Below are positions 1 to 8,313 of a stretch of DNA of 64,000 nt, in pieces. The notes under the pieces were generated by a model that was not told the origin of the DNA, ran no database searches, and saw nothing but the letters and a program-made list of their open reading frames with translations. Made by a program: the position numbers and the translations under genes. Source of the stretch: Streptomyces sp. BA2. Its GTDB lineage: Bacteria > Actinomycetota > Actinomycetes > Streptomycetales > Streptomycetaceae. The stretch is from NCBI RefSeq assembly GCF_009769735.1, contig NZ_WSRO01000002.1, positions 5,592,001 to 5,656,000 of the forward strand. Direction: 5' to 3'. Each line of letters starts with the position of its first letter. Position 1 is the first letter of the stretch.

Positions 1-1
1 G

Positions 2-736
2 GCGCAGCTGACGGACCGGACGCCGGTCTCCATCGACCAGCTGGGGCGGGACCTGAAGGCCGTCATCGACGCGGCGGCTCCCGAGGGGCCGCTGGTCCTC
101 GTCGGGCACTCCATGGGCGGCATGACGACGATGGCCCTCGCCGACCACTACCCGGAGCTGATCCGCGAGCGCGTCGTCGGCGTCGCCCTCGTCGGTACGT
201 CGTCCGGGCGGCTCGGCCAGGTCAACTTCGGGCTTCCGGTCGCGGGGATGAACGCCGTGCGGCGTGTGCTTCCGGGTGTGCTGAAGGCGCTCGGCTCGCA
301 GGCCGATCTTGTGGAGAAGGGGCGGCGTGCCACCGCGGATCTCTTCGCCGGCATCATCAAGCGCTACTCGTTCTCGTCGAAGGACGTGGACCCGGCGATC
401 TCGCGGTTCGCCGAGCGGATGATCGAGTCGACGCCCATCGACGTGGTCGCGGAGTTCTATCCGGCGTTCGCCGAGCACGACAAGGCGGAGGCGCTCAAGC
501 ACTTCGCCGAGCTTCCTGTGCTCGTCCTGGCCGGGGACAAGGACCTGGTGACGCCCAGCGAGCACAGCGAGGCCATCGCCGATCTGCTCCCGGACGCCGA
601 GCTCGTGCTCGTCCCGGACGCCGGGCACCTGGTCATGCTGGAGCACCCCGAGGTCGTCACGGACCGCCTCGCCGACCTCCTCGCCCGCACGGGAGCCCTG
701 CCGACGGCGGCCGACGCACGGACCTCCAGCGGCTAA
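2..736 (+). CDS. alpha/beta-fold hydrolase (5' end outside window)
   Basis: C-terminal part of an alpha/beta hydrolase; the reading frame is open to the window edge. The nucleophile elbow G-H-S-M-G-G lies at about 107-124, so the serine is present. The acid and base follow near the C-terminus (GDKDLVTP, then PDAGHLVMLEHPE with the catalytic His). The substrate cannot be told from sequence. It ends 5 bp before the tsaE GTG, so the two are probably co-transcribed. The first ATG inside the window (113) lies within the elbow motif and is not the start. Confidence 0.88.
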   Translation, partial: AQLTDRTPVSIDQLGRDLKAVIDAAAPEGPLVLVGHSMGGMTTMALADHYPELIRERVVGVALVGTSSGRLGQVNFGLPVAGMNAVRRVLPGVLKALGSQADLVEKGRRATADLFAGIIKRYSFSSKDVDPAISRFAERMIESTPIDVVAEFYPAFAEHDKAEALKHFAELPVLVLAGDKDLVTPSEHSEAIADLLPDAELVLVPDAGHLVMLEHPEVVTDRLADLLARTGALPTAADARTSSG

Positions 737-741
737 CGTGG

Positions 742-1260
742 GTGGGCATGGAAGCACCGCACAACCCGGCCCCCGTGAACTCCCTCGGCATCACCGTCAC
801 CTCTCCTGAGCAGATGGGCGACCTGGGCCGCCGCCTGGCCAAGCTGCTCCGCCCCGGCGACCTCGTGATGCTCACCGGCGAGCTCGGCGCCGGCAAGACG
901 ACACTGACCCGCGGCCTGGGCGAGGGTCTCGGCGTACGCGGCGCCGTCACATCGCCGACCTTCGTCATCGCCCGCGTCCATCCCTCCCTCTCCGAGGGCC
1001 CGCCCCTGGTGCACGTGGACGCGTACCGCCTGGGCGGCGGTCTCGACGAGATGGAGGACCTCGACCTCGACGTCTCGCTGCCCGAATCGGTGATCGTCGT
1101 CGAGTGGGGCGACGGCAAGGTCGAGGAGCTCTCGGACGACCGGCTGCGCGTCGTCATCCACCGGGCCGTCGGCGACACGACGGACGAGGTACGGGAAGTG
1201 ACGCTGACCGGGGTCGGAACGCGGTGGGCGGAGGCCGACCTCACACTGCTTTCGGCCTGA
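742..1260 (+). CDS. tsaE: tRNA t6A biosynthesis ATPase TsaE
   Basis: TsaE, the P-loop ATPase that supports threonylcarbamoyl-adenosine (t6A) modification of ANN-decoding tRNAs together with TsaB and TsaD. Walker A GELGAGKTT is at residues about 46-54, followed by the TSPTF segment and a VEWGD motif near residue 120, all typical of the family. The 172-aa length is slightly above the usual 150-160 because of an N-terminal extension. GTG 742 and ATG 748 are both possible starts. It follows the hydrolase by 5 bp and lies about 1 kb upstream of tsaB. Confidence 0.93.
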   Translation: MGMEAPHNPAPVNSLGITVTSPEQMGDLGRRLAKLLRPGDLVMLTGELGAGKTTLTRGLGEGLGVRGAVTSPTFVIARVHPSLSEGPPLVHVDAYRLGGGLDEMEDLDLDVSLPESVIVVEWGDGKVEELSDDRLRVVIHRAVGDTTDEVREVTLTGVGTRWAEADLTLLSA

Positions 1261-1348
1261 TCCTCGTCTTTTCGCCCGAACTTTCCGACAGGGCGTCGGG
1301 AAGATGTTGCGCGGCGTGCGTCGCGCGTGGTCACATGGATACCAGTAC

Positions 1349-1368
1349 TGGTTAGGTCTACCTAACCA
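1349..1368. promoter_or_regulatory. iron-box-like palindrome (DtxR/DmdR family operator candidate)
   Basis: Perfect inverted repeat TGGTTAGGT-CT-ACCTAACCA, 9-bp arms with a 2-nt centre. Its inner 14 bp TTAGGTCTACCTAA match the right part of the Streptomyces DmdR/IdeR iron-box consensus (TTAGGTTAGGCTCACCTAA, from memory) at 11 of 14 positions. The full 19-bp alignment is only 13 of 19, so the spacing is not classical. It sits 29 bp before a small ORF that has a strong ribosome-binding site, which suggests metal-dependent repression of that ORF. Confidence 0.6.
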
Positions 1369-1397
1369 CGTCTGCCCCCGGAGCCCAGGAGGCATCC

Positions 1398-1574
1398 ATG
1401 TCGGCTTCAGAACGTGACGCACAGCCCCGACCGCACGGGCTGTCGGGGCCATCGGGGATTTCCATGCGCGATCTGCTGGCGTCCTGCGCGGCCGCGAGCG
1501 CGGTCTCCACACCGCCGCGTGATCCGGCGCCCAGGGGCGAGGCGCCTACGGAACGACGACGACCTTCTTGCTGA
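1398..1574 (+). CDS. small ORF (58 aa) behind iron-box-like operator
   Basis: ATG ORF preceded by a strong ribosome-binding site (CCAGGAGGC, 6-7 nt spacing). The product begins MSASERDAQ, has a central stretch with MRDLLASC followed by AAASAVSTPP, and ends in a basic tail with Cys at the last position. LLASC resembles a lipobox, but no hydrophobic segment precedes it, so this is not a convincing lipoprotein. The last 29 bp overlap the 3' end of the convergent secreted-protein gene. The function is unknown. The operator-like palindrome just upstream points to metal-regulated expression. Confidence rests on the ribosome-binding site and operator, not on homology. Confidence 0.55.
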   Translation: MSASERDAQPRPHGLSGPSGISMRDLLASCAAASAVSTPPRDPAPRGEAPTERRRPSC

Positions 1575-2106
1575 TCGTCGCGAACTCCCACATCGCGTTG
1601 CCGTCCTTGCGGGACTCGCGGATGCCGCCGGTCTTCTTCGACGGGTCCGGCTTCGGCGTCGAGCCGTCCACCGCCGCGCTGAAGCCGATCGCGATCCCCT
1701 CGACGCTCGCGAAGCGCACGACGTGCTCGATCGCCACACCGTCCGTTCCGGTGACGGTGCCCGAGCGAGAGGTGACGGCGTACGTACCGGGGACCGGGTC
1801 CACCGTGCTCGGCGTGACCTTGAAGGTGCGCTGCGCCTTGCCGGAGCCGCCGACCAGCCATACGCGGTCCTCGCCCACCGAGTAGACGACCCGCTCGCCC
1901 GTACCGGACTGTGCCGGGACCGCCGTGGGGTCGGCCTTGTCCTTGGGGGAGCGCGAGGCCGAAGCGGAAGGGGACGTGTCCGGTTTCTTGCCCAGGCTGT
2001 CCGGCGCGCTGGCCGATGCCTGGTAAGCGAGGAAGCCGACCGCGGCGAGCGCAGCGGCGGTGAGCCCGGCCACGAATCCCGAGCTGCTCCTGGACACCTG
2101 CGCCAC
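1546..2106 (-). CDS. secreted protein resembling an L,D-transpeptidase without catalytic Cys
   Basis: 186-aa exported protein: an N-terminal hydrophobic segment (about residues 9-30), a Ser/Pro/Lys-rich linker (35-65), then a compact domain. The domain order looks like a YkuD fold: RVWLVGG, TFKVTPSTVDPVPGTY, IEHVVRFA, IGFSAAV, then KTGGIRESRKDGNAMWEF and a final KVVVVP. In true L,D-transpeptidases the last block reads S-H-G-C-I-R; here it is K-T-G-G-I-R, so the catalytic cysteine and its histidine are replaced. I infer a non-catalytic wall-binding homologue. GTG 2106 has a Shine-Dalgarno sequence with no spacing, so GTG 2097 may be the real start. Confidence 0.8.
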   Translation of the reverse strand: MAQVSRSSSGFVAGLTAAALAAVGFLAYQASASAPDSLGKKPDTSPSASASRSPKDKADPTAVPAQSGTGERVVYSVGEDRVWLVGGSGKAQRTFKVTPSTVDPVPGTYAVTSRSGTVTGTDGVAIEHVVRFASVEGIAIGFSAAVDGSTPKPDPSKKTGGIRESRKDGNAMWEFATISKKVVVVP

Positions 2107-2205
2107 CCTCTTCGTACTCCGTACGGCTACGGGGTGACGTTAGCAGCAGGTGTGCGGCAACCACGGTCGGCCGTGCTCCGGGCGTCGGAGCCGTAGGCTA
2201 TTCGC

Positions 2206-2862
2206 GTGCTCTTGCTCGCTCTGGATACCGCCACCCCCGCCGTTACCGTCGCGCTGCACGACGGCTCGTCCGTCGTCGCAGCCTCCAGCCAGGTGGACGC
2301 CCGCCGCCACGGCGAGCTGCTGCTTCCCGCCGTCGACCGGGTGCTCGCCGACGCCGGGCTCAGACTCGACGCCGTGACCGCCGTCGTCGTCGGCGTGGGC
2401 CCCGGCCCGTACACGGGTCTGCGCGTCGGCCTGATGACCGCCGACACCTTCGGCCTCGCGCTCGGCGTGCCGGTGCACGGCGTGTGCACGCTCGACGGCC
2501 TCGCGTACGAGTCCGGCATCGAGGGCGGCCCGTTCGTCGTGGCCACGGACGCGCGCCGCAAGGAGGTCTACTGGGCGCGGTACGCGGACCCGCGCACCCG
2601 CCTCACCGACCCCGCGGTGGACCGCCCCGCGGACATCGCGGACGCGGTGGCGGGCGTGCCCGCCGTCGGCGCGGGCGCGCTTCTCTACCCCGAGACCTTC
2701 CCGGACGCCCGCGCCCCCGAGAACGTCTCGGCGGCCTCGCTCGCCTCCCTCGCAGCGGAGAAGCTCGCCGCGGGCGAGGAACTGCCGGCCCCCAGGCCGC
2801 TGTACCTGCGCCGCCCTGACGCGCAGGTCCCCAAGAACTACAAGGTGGTCACCCCCAAGTGA
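2206..2862 (+). CDS. tsaB: tRNA t6A biosynthesis protein TsaB
   Basis: TsaB, the inactive ASKHA-fold partner of TsaD in the t6A threonylcarbamoyl transferase complex. It begins LLLALDTATPAVTVAL, and the family motif GVGPGPYTGLRVGL lies at about residues 63-76. Length 218 aa is normal. GTG start. The stop overlaps the rimI start by 4 bp (GTGA), indicating translational coupling. The gene order tsaB-rimI-tsaD is typical of Actinobacteria. Confidence 0.95.
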   Translation: MLLLALDTATPAVTVALHDGSSVVAASSQVDARRHGELLLPAVDRVLADAGLRLDAVTAVVVGVGPGPYTGLRVGLMTADTFGLALGVPVHGVCTLDGLAYESGIEGGPFVVATDARRKEVYWARYADPRTRLTDPAVDRPADIADAVAGVPAVGAGALLYPETFPDARAPENVSAASLASLAAEKLAAGEELPAPRPLYLRRPDAQVPKNYKVVTPK

Positions 2863-3374
2863 CATCCGTGACGACAGTCGTCCTGCGCGAGATGCGCTGG
2901 TGGGACATCGAGCCCGTCTTCGTCCTGGAGAAGGAACTCTTCCCGGACGACGCCTGGTCGCGCGGCATGTTCTGGTCCGAGCTCTCCCACGCGCGCGGAC
3001 CGCTGGCCACCCGCCGGTACGTGGTGGCGATGGACGGCGAGCGGCTCGTCGGGTACGCGGGGCTCGCCTCGGCCGGTGACCAAGCCGACGTCCAGACCAT
3101 CGCGGTGGCCCCCAGCCACTGGGGCACGGGGCTCGGCTCCCGGCTCCTGACCGATCTGCTGAACGCGGCGACCGCCTTCGAGTGCGCCGAGGTCATGCTC
3201 GAGGTGCGGGTCGACAACACCCGGGCGCAGAAGCTGTACGAGCGCTTCGGCTTCGAGCCCATCGGCTTCAGGCGCGGCTACTACCAGCCGGGCAACGTGG
3301 ACGCCCTGGTGATGCGCCTGACCGATCCATCAACTTCAGTCAATCCCGTACAAGGAACCGACATCCATGGCTGA
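2859..3374 (+). CDS. rimI: ribosomal protein S18-alanine N-acetyltransferase RimI
   Basis: GNAT-family N-acetyltransferase of the RimI type. The acetyl-CoA loop reads [15 protein letters not shown], followed by [20 protein letters not shown] and [17 protein letters not shown], which is the RimI signature. In E. coli RimI acetylates ribosomal protein S18; actinobacterial RimI may have wider substrates. GTG start overlapping the tsaB stop by 4 bp; its own 3' end overlaps the tsaD start by 8 bp, so the three genes are translated as one unit. 171 aa, with a short C-terminal extension beyond the acetyltransferase core. Confidence 0.93.
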   Translation: MTSVTTVVLREMRWWDIEPVFVLEKELFPDDAWSRGMFWSELSHARGPLATRRYVVAMDGERLVGYAGLASAGDQADVQTIAVAPSHWGTGLGSRLLTDLLNAATAFECAEVMLEVRVDNTRAQKLYERFGFEPIGFRRGYYQPGNVDALVMRLTDPSTSVNPVQGTDIHG

Positions 3375-4491
3375 CTCGCGCGACCAACCTCTCGTTCTCG
3401 GCATCGAGACCTCCTGCGACGAGACCGGCGTCGGCATCGTCCGCGGCACCACCCTGCTCGCCGACGCCGTCGCCTCCAGCGTCGACGAGCACGCGCGCTT
3501 CGGCGGCGTCGTGCCCGAGGTCGCTTCGCGCGCGCACCTGGAGGCGATGGTGCCGACCATCGACCGCGCCCTGAAGGAAGCGGGCGTCACGGCGAAGGAC
3601 CTGGACGGCATCGCGGTGACCGCGGGGCCCGGCCTCGCGGGCGCGCTGCTCGTGGGCGTCTCGGCGGCCAAGGCGTACGCGTACGCGCTCGGCAAGCCGC
3701 TCTACGGAGTCAACCACCTGGCCTCGCACATCTGCGTCGACCAGCTGGAGCACGGCACGCTGCCCGAGCCGACCATGGCGCTGCTCGTCTCCGGCGGCCA
3801 CTCCTCGCTGCTGCTCTCCACCGACATCACATCGGACGTACGCCCCCTCGGCGCGACGATCGACGACGCGGCGGGCGAAGCCTTCGACAAGATCGCGCGG
3901 GTGCTCGACCTGGGCTTCCCCGGCGGCCCCGTCATCGACCGGTACGCGAAGGAGGGCGACCCGAAGGCGATCGCGTTCCCGCGCGGCCTCACCGGGCCGC
4001 GCGACGCCGCGTACGACTTCTCCTTCTCCGGTCTGAAGACGTCCGTCGCGCGCTGGATCGAGGCCAAGCGGGCCGCGGGCGAGGACGTCCCCGTCCGTGA
4101 CGTGGCGGCGTCCTTCCAGGAGGCGGTCGTCGACGTGCTGACCCGCAAGGCCGTGCGGGCCTGCAAGGACGAGGGCGTCGACCACCTGATGATCGGCGGC
4201 GGGGTGGCCGCGAACACGCGGCTGCGCGCCCTCGCCCAGGAGCGGTGCGAGGCGGCTGGGATCCGGCTGCGGGTGCCGCGGCCGAAGCTGTGCACGGACA
4301 ACGGCGCGATGGTGGCCGCACTCGGCGCGGAGATGGTGGCACGCAACCGGTCGGCATCCGACTGGGACCTGTCGGCGGACTCCTCGCTCCCGGTGACGGA
4401 GCCGCATGTGCCGGGCCACTCCCACGACCACGGCCACGACCACGACCACGACCACGTGCACGAGGTCAGCAAGGAGAATCTGTACTCGTGA
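3367..4491 (+). CDS. tsaD: tRNA t6A threonylcarbamoyltransferase TsaD with His-rich tail
   Basis: TsaD, which transfers threonylcarbamoyl from threonylcarbamoyl-AMP to A37 of tRNA. The ASKHA fold starts [16 protein letters not shown]; the metal ligands H117 and H121 are in [15 protein letters not shown] and the late [11 protein letters not shown] and LCTDNGAM motifs are intact. Unusual is a C-terminal extension after about residue 345 with alternating His and Asp ([13 protein letters not shown], about residues 352-364), absent from most TsaD proteins and probably metal-binding. The start overlaps the rimI 3' end. Confidence 0.96.
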   Translation: MADSRDQPLVLGIETSCDETGVGIVRGTTLLADAVASSVDEHARFGGVVPEVASRAHLEAMVPTIDRALKEAGVTAKDLDGIAVTAGPGLAGALLVGVSAAKAYAYALGKPLYGVNHLASHICVDQLEHGTLPEPTMALLVSGGHSSLLLSTDITSDVRPLGATIDDAAGEAFDKIARVLDLGFPGGPVIDRYAKEGDPKAIAFPRGLTGPRDAAYDFSFSGLKTSVARWIEAKRAAGEDVPVRDVAASFQEAVVDVLTRKAVRACKDEGVDHLMIGGGVAANTRLRALAQERCEAAGIRLRVPRPKLCTDNGAMVAALGAEMVARNRSASDWDLSADSSLPVTEPHVPGHSHDHGHDHDHDHVHEVSKENLYS

Positions 4492-4745
4492 CCGTCGCGC
4501 TGATGTGGGAGGCCCGCGCCGCCGACGGACGGGGCGATGAACTGCTCGCGTGGGCGCGGGCACAGCCCCTGGACGGCGACCCGGTCCGCCGGGAGAGCTT
4601 CCGCGCCCCGCAGGACCGGGTGCTCGTCCTGACGTGGTGGGACGCGCCGTACGACGCCGACCTCCCCGAACTCCCGGAGCCCGCACCTGAGTTGGTGACG
4701 CGGGCCGTGCACAGGTGGCGGTTCGAGTCGGTCGGCCTGGGCTGA
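4488..4745 (+). CDS. conserved small hypothetical protein (85 aa)
   Basis: GTG start overlapping the tsaD stop by 4 bp, so it is coupled to tsaD. The product begins [22 protein letters not shown] and has a compact alpha/beta pattern reminiscent of small ABM-type (ferredoxin-like) domains, with the strand [10 protein letters not shown] in the middle. No catalytic motif is visible, and I cannot assign a function. The same frame stays open upstream inside tsaD, but only this part looks like a separate protein. Confidence 0.72.
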   Translation: MTVALMWEARAADGRGDELLAWARAQPLDGDPVRRESFRAPQDRVLVLTWWDAPYDADLPELPEPAPELVTRAVHRWRFESVGLG

Positions 4746-4769
4746 CGCCCCGCACCGGCCGGGGGTCGT

Positions 4770-4913
4770 TCAGGCGCGCCGCGCCTGCCCCAGGAGCCCG
4801 TCGATGACCGCTGCCAGTTGCCTGGACACGTCGTACTCCGCCGTCAGTTCCAGCCAGCGGCCGGCGAGCGCGGTCATGTGGGGCAGCTCCTCGGCGTCCG
4901 CCTCGGTGAGCAT
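4770..4913 (-). pseudogene. C-terminal remnant of an unidentified regulator-like protein
   Basis: A 47-codon open stretch (starts MLTEADAEELPHM, ends GQARRA) with helical, coding-like composition but no ribosome-binding site. Just upstream on this strand, after 5 bp, comes the MFS remnant read in the opposite direction. It looks like the C-terminal tail of a helical protein, possibly a transcriptional regulator of the adjacent lost transporter. The parent family is not identified. Confidence 0.4.
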
Positions 4914-5147
4914 GCGGCATGTGCTTCGTGCCGCTGGGCACGGCGGCGACCTCCGGTGTCGCCGCCGAGGAGACCGGCATGGCGTCGGGGGTCACGGGGC
5001 CTGGCCGGGGGCCGGGTGCGCTCGCGGACGGGTACGCGACCGCGTTCGGCGTCGCCGCGGCGCTGCTCGTGGCGGCAGCCGTCGCGACGGCGGTGCTGCA
5101 TCGGGCCCCCGCACGGCCGCGACCTGCGGAAACGTATGCCCGAGAAA

Positions 5148-5161
5148 ATTCTTCGAAGAAT
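5148..5161. repeat. AT-rich perfect palindrome ATTCTTCGAAGAAT
   Basis: A 14-bp perfect palindrome in otherwise GC-rich DNA, 12 bp upstream of the putative ECF42 -35 element and about 90 bp before the DGPF gene. It could be a regulator operator for that operon or a relic of the rearranged pseudogene region. There is no direct evidence of function. Confidence 0.5.
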
Positions 5162-5172
5162 CTGGGCGACGA

Positions 5173-5199
5173 TGTCGATCCGGGCGTCTCCCGTTCGAC
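5173..5199 (+). promoter_or_regulatory. putative ECF42-dependent promoter
   Basis: TGTCGA (5173-5178), 17-nt spacer, CGAC (5196-5199), about 52 bp upstream of the DGPF ATG. This agrees with the ECF42 promoter signature as I recall it (TGTCGA at -35 and CGA/TC at -10). The neighbouring sigma factor is therefore likely to drive this operon, giving positive feedback. Confidence 0.65.
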
Positions 5200-5251
5200 G
5201 CATGGGTGAGAGGCGAGGAGAAACCCCGCCACCACCTGTTGGGAGACCACC

Positions 5252-5608
5252 ATGCCGCGCTTTCTGACGTTGATCCGCGTCGACGAGAAGAACTCCCCCG
5301 AGGGCGGCCCGAGCCCCGAGATGGGCGAGCGCATGGGCGCGCTGCTCGAAGAGATCACCAAGGCGGGAGTGATGCTCGAGACCGCGGGTCTCACCCCGAG
5401 CGCCCAGACCACCCAGGTGCACTGGAAGGGCGGTCGACTGTCCGTCACGGACGGCCCGTTCACCGAGGCCAAGGAGGTCGTCGGCGGCTACTCGATCTCC
5501 CAGTGCAAGGACAAGGCCGAGGCCGTCGAGTGGGCGAGCCGGTTCCTGAAGACCCACGACGAGCAGTGGACCGTGACGGCGGAGGTCCGGGAGATCATCG
5601 AGGGCTGA
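5252..5608 (+). CDS. YCII-related DGPF-domain protein
   Basis: 118-aa protein of the YCII/DGPF family, the usual genomic partner of ECF42 sigma factors. The hallmark TDGPFTEAKE is at residues about 66-75, followed by GGYSI; the ferredoxin-like fold fits the length. The biochemical role of the family is unknown. The ATG has a plausible Shine-Dalgarno (GGGAG, 8-9 nt upstream). It precedes the sigma factor gene by 50 bp and shares the ECF42-type promoter upstream. Confidence 0.9.
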   Translation: MPRFLTLIRVDEKNSPEGGPSPEMGERMGALLEEITKAGVMLETAGLTPSAQTTQVHWKGGRLSVTDGPFTEAKEVVGGYSISQCKDKAEAVEWASRFLKTHDEQWTVTAEVREIIEG

Positions 5609-5658
5609 CGCCCCCGGCGCCGACCCTTTGCGGTGCCCCGCGGAGGGTGCTCTGATGG

Positions 5659-6954
5659 GTGGCCGTGACGGCCCACTCCTCAGAGCACCCCCGCCCGGAC
5701 GCCCCTGACCGCGCCATCGAGACCGTCTTCCGCATCGAGTCCCCGCGCCTGATCGCGGGGGTCGCGCGGATCGTGCGCGACGTGGGCATCGCGGAAGAGC
5801 TGGCGCAGGACGCGATGGTCGCCGCGCTGGAACAGTGGCCGCGGGCCGGCGTCCCCGACAACCCGGGCGCCTGGCTGATGACCACCGCCAAGCGCCGCGC
5901 CATCGACCTCGTACGCCGCAGGGAGCGCTACGCGCGCAAGCTGGAGGAGGTGGGCCGCGACCTGGAGGCGGCGCCGCCCCACGCCGACGAGCCCGCCGAC
6001 CCCGACGACATCGACGACGACCTGCTCCGCCTCGTCTTCACCGCCTGCCACCCGGTGCTCTCCGCCGAGGCCCGCATCGCGCTCACGCTGCGGCTCCTCG
6101 GCGGCCTCACGACGGCGGAGATCGCCCGCGCGATGCTGGTCCCCGAGTCGACGGTGGCCCAGCGCGTCGTGCGCGCGAAGCGCACCCTCGCAGCCAAAGG
6201 CGTGCCCTTCGAAGTGCCGTACGGGGGTGAGCGCGAGGCCCGGCTCGGATCGGTGCTCGAAGTCATCTACCTCATCTTCAACGAGGGGTACGCGGCCACG
6301 GCGGGCGACGACTGGCTGCGACCATCGCTGTGCGAGGACGCGCTCCGCCTCGCCCGCGTGCTGGCAGGGCTCATGCCGCGGGAGGCCGAAGTGCACGGCC
6401 TGGCGGCGCTGTTGGAGCTCCAGGCGTCCCGGTCGGCGGCGCGGACGGGGTCGAAGGGCGAGCCGGTGCTCCTCGCGGACCAGGACCGCCGCCACTGGAA
6501 CCGGCCGCTGATCCGGCGGGGCTTCACCGCACTCGCCCGTGCGCGGGCCGTGTCGACGGGCGGCCCCGGCCCCTACGAACTCCAGGCCGCGATCGCCGCG
6601 AGCCACGCGAACGCGCTGTCGTACGAGGAGACGGACTGGCCCCGGATCGCCACCCTGTACGAACTGCTTGCCGCCCGCACTCCGTCGCCGGTGATCGAAC
6701 TGAACCGCGCGGTGGCGGTGTCCATGGCCTCGGGTCCCGCGGAGGCGCTGCTGCTCGTGGACGCGCTCGCGGATGAACCCGCCCTGAAGGACTACCACTT
6801 GCTGCCGAGCGTGCGGGGTGACCTGCTGGTGAGGCTGGGGCGGGTGGCGGAGGCGCGGGCGGAGTTCGAGCGGGCGGCGGGGCTCACGCGGAACGAGCGG
6901 GAGCGGGAGTTGTTGCTGGGGCGAGCTGAATCTTCCAGCCTGTCCGGCGATTGA
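5659..6954 (+). CDS. ECF42-group RNA polymerase sigma factor with C-terminal TPR-like extension
   Basis: 431-aa ECF sigma factor. Region 2 covers about residues 18-80 (FRIESPRLIAGVARIV, ELAQDAM, WLMTTAKRRAIDLVRR). Region 4 covers about 120-180 with the helix-turn-helix TTAEIARAMLVPESTVAQRVVRAK read in two pieces. The remaining ~240 residues are the helical extension typical of ECF42, with a conserved NEGYAA segment. No anti-sigma gene is adjacent, consistent with control through the extension. GTG 5659 or GTG 5665 may be the start. Confidence 0.9.
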   Translation: MAVTAHSSEHPRPDAPDRAIETVFRIESPRLIAGVARIVRDVGIAEELAQDAMVAALEQWPRAGVPDNPGAWLMTTAKRRAIDLVRRRERYARKLEEVGRDLEAAPPHADEPADPDDIDDDLLRLVFTACHPVLSAEARIALTLRLLGGLTTAEIARAMLVPESTVAQRVVRAKRTLAAKGVPFEVPYGGEREARLGSVLEVIYLIFNEGYAATAGDDWLRPSLCEDALRLARVLAGLMPREAEVHGLAALLELQASRSAARTGSKGEPVLLADQDRRHWNRPLIRRGFTALARARAVSTGGPGPYELQAAIAASHANALSYEETDWPRIATLYELLAARTPSPVIELNRAVAVSMASGPAEALLLVDALADEPALKDYHLLPSVRGDLLVRLGRVAEARAEFERAAGLTRNERERELLLGRAESSSLSGD

Positions 6955-7004
6955 GGACGAACTCGGCGGAGCCGGTGATCGACGGTGCCCAGGACCCGGG
7001 GGCT

Positions 7005-8231
7005 TCAGGCTTCCGCCACGGGGCGCCCGATCAGCATCGCCGGCGCCCCCGCCACCCTCGTCAGGAACACCGTCGCGGAGTTCTTGCCCTGCGGCTTCAC
7101 CTTCCGTCGCAGTTCCTCCGGCTCCACCGCCGAGCCCCGCTTCTTCACCGTCAGGATCCCGACCTCCCGCTCCCGCAGCACCGCCTTCAACTTCTTCACC
7201 CCGAAGGGGAGTTGATCGGTGATCTCGTACGCCACCGCGTACGGCGTCGTGTGCGGCGCGTCGGAGGTGACGTACGCGATGGTCTCGTCGATCAGACCGC
7301 CCTCCACCCGCGCGGCCACCTCCGCCACCAGATGGGCACGGATGACGGCGCCGTCCGGCTCGTACAGATAGCGTCCCACCGCCCGCACCTCCGGATCCGG
7401 CAGCATCGCGTCGAGCGAGGACCACAGGGATGCCCCCGAGGGCAGCAGGGTCGCGCGGTGCGAGGACGGGGTGTCCGTGCCGAACCACAGCACGGCCTCC
7501 TTCACGTCCCCGCCGTCCGAGATCCACTCCGCCGCGGCATCGGCGGGAACCGCCTCGTGCGGAATGCCGGGAGCGATCTTCAGCGCCGCGTGCGGAGCCT
7601 GGCGGGCGGCCTCGATCGCCCAGGAGAGGGGCGGCGAGTAGGCCTCGGGATCGAAGATGCGGCCCCGCCCCCCACGCCGAGCGGGGTCCACGAAGACCGC
7701 GTCGTACGCGGACGTGTCGACCTCCGTGACATCGGCCTCGCGTACCTCGATCAACTCCGCGAGCCCCAGAGCTTCCGCGTTCGCCCGCGCCACCGCACAG
7801 GTCAGCGGGTCGCGGTCGACGGCGAGGACGGCGATCCCGGCGCGGGCGAGGGCGATCGCGTCGCCGCCGACGCCACTGCAGAGATCGGCCACACTCCGTA
7901 CGCCGAGGGCCTTGAAGCTCGCGGCGCGGTGCACGGCCACGCTCGTCCGGGTCGCCTGCTCGACGCCGTTCGGCGTGAAGAACATCCGCCCCGCGTCCTT
8001 GGCGCCGAACTTCGCCACGGCCCGCCGCCGCAGCCGCGCCTGCGCGAGGACCGCCGTGACCAGCTCCGCTGGGTGGTCGCGGCGCAGACGGGTGGCGACA
8101 GCCAGCTCCCGGGCCGGATCGGCCTCCCGCACCTCGTCGAGTTCGAGCAGGGACCGGCCTTCTGGGGTGAGCAGCGCCGAGAAGGAGGTCAGGGCGGTCG
8201 AGTCGCGGTCGAGGTCGTTCACCCGGCCCAT
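7005..8231 (-). CDS. class I SAM-dependent methyltransferase, THUMP-like
   Basis: About 408-aa Rossmann methyltransferase. The SAM-binding motif VADLCSGVGGDAIALA is followed by the acidic VLAVDRDP, and the catalytic-type motif VFVDPARRGGRGR is typical of RNA or DNA base methyltransferases. The C-terminal part (about 100 residues) corresponds to the THUMP-like domain, suggesting an RNA substrate. The frame is open up to 8315, but that would overlap the divergent deacetylase start at 8314. I therefore prefer ATG 8231, with GTG 8222 as an alternative. No close operon partner. Confidence 0.87.
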   Translation of the reverse strand: MGRVNDLDRDSTALTSFSALLTPEGRSLLELDEVREADPARELAVATRLRRDHPAELVTAVLAQARLRRRAVAKFGAKDAGRMFFTPNGVEQATRTSVAVHRAASFKALGVRSVADLCSGVGGDAIALARAGIAVLAVDRDPLTCAVARANAEALGLAELIEVREADVTEVDTSAYDAVFVDPARRGGRGRIFDPEAYSPPLSWAIEAARQAPHAALKIAPGIPHEAVPADAAAEWISDGGDVKEAVLWFGTDTPSSHRATLLPSGASLWSSLDAMLPDPEVRAVGRYLYEPDGAVIRAHLVAEVAARVEGGLIDETIAYVTSDAPHTTPYAVAYEITDQLPFGVKKLKAVLREREVGILTVKKRGSAVEPEELRRKVKPQGKNSATVFLTRVAGAPAMLIGRPVAEA

Positions 8232-8313
8232 TGTGGGCCAGTCGGTGGATGGTGTGCCTCCGGTGGCGGTGTCGGCCCAACAGCGGGGCTGTGAGCTGCA
8301 AGGATCCGGCGCC

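Larger units (their letters stand above)
4919..5209 (+). pseudogene. decayed fragment of an MFS drug-efflux transporter
   Basis: The frame reads MCFVPLGTAATSGVAAEETGM, matching the conserved helix 11 region of DHA2-type (EmrB/QacA) transporters, where CFVPLTTAATAGV and GMASG are usual. Then comes a short scrambled piece and the last helix (YATAFGVAAALLVAAAVATAVL). About 20-30 residues between these parts are missing, as is the whole protein before helix 11, and the frame runs on 27 codons past the transporter homology. I infer a deletion-ridden pseudogene. Confidence 0.6.

Noticed and set aside
1452..1520. lipobox-like LLASC in the small ORF
   Set aside because: No hydrophobic signal helix precedes it, so lipidation is unlikely.
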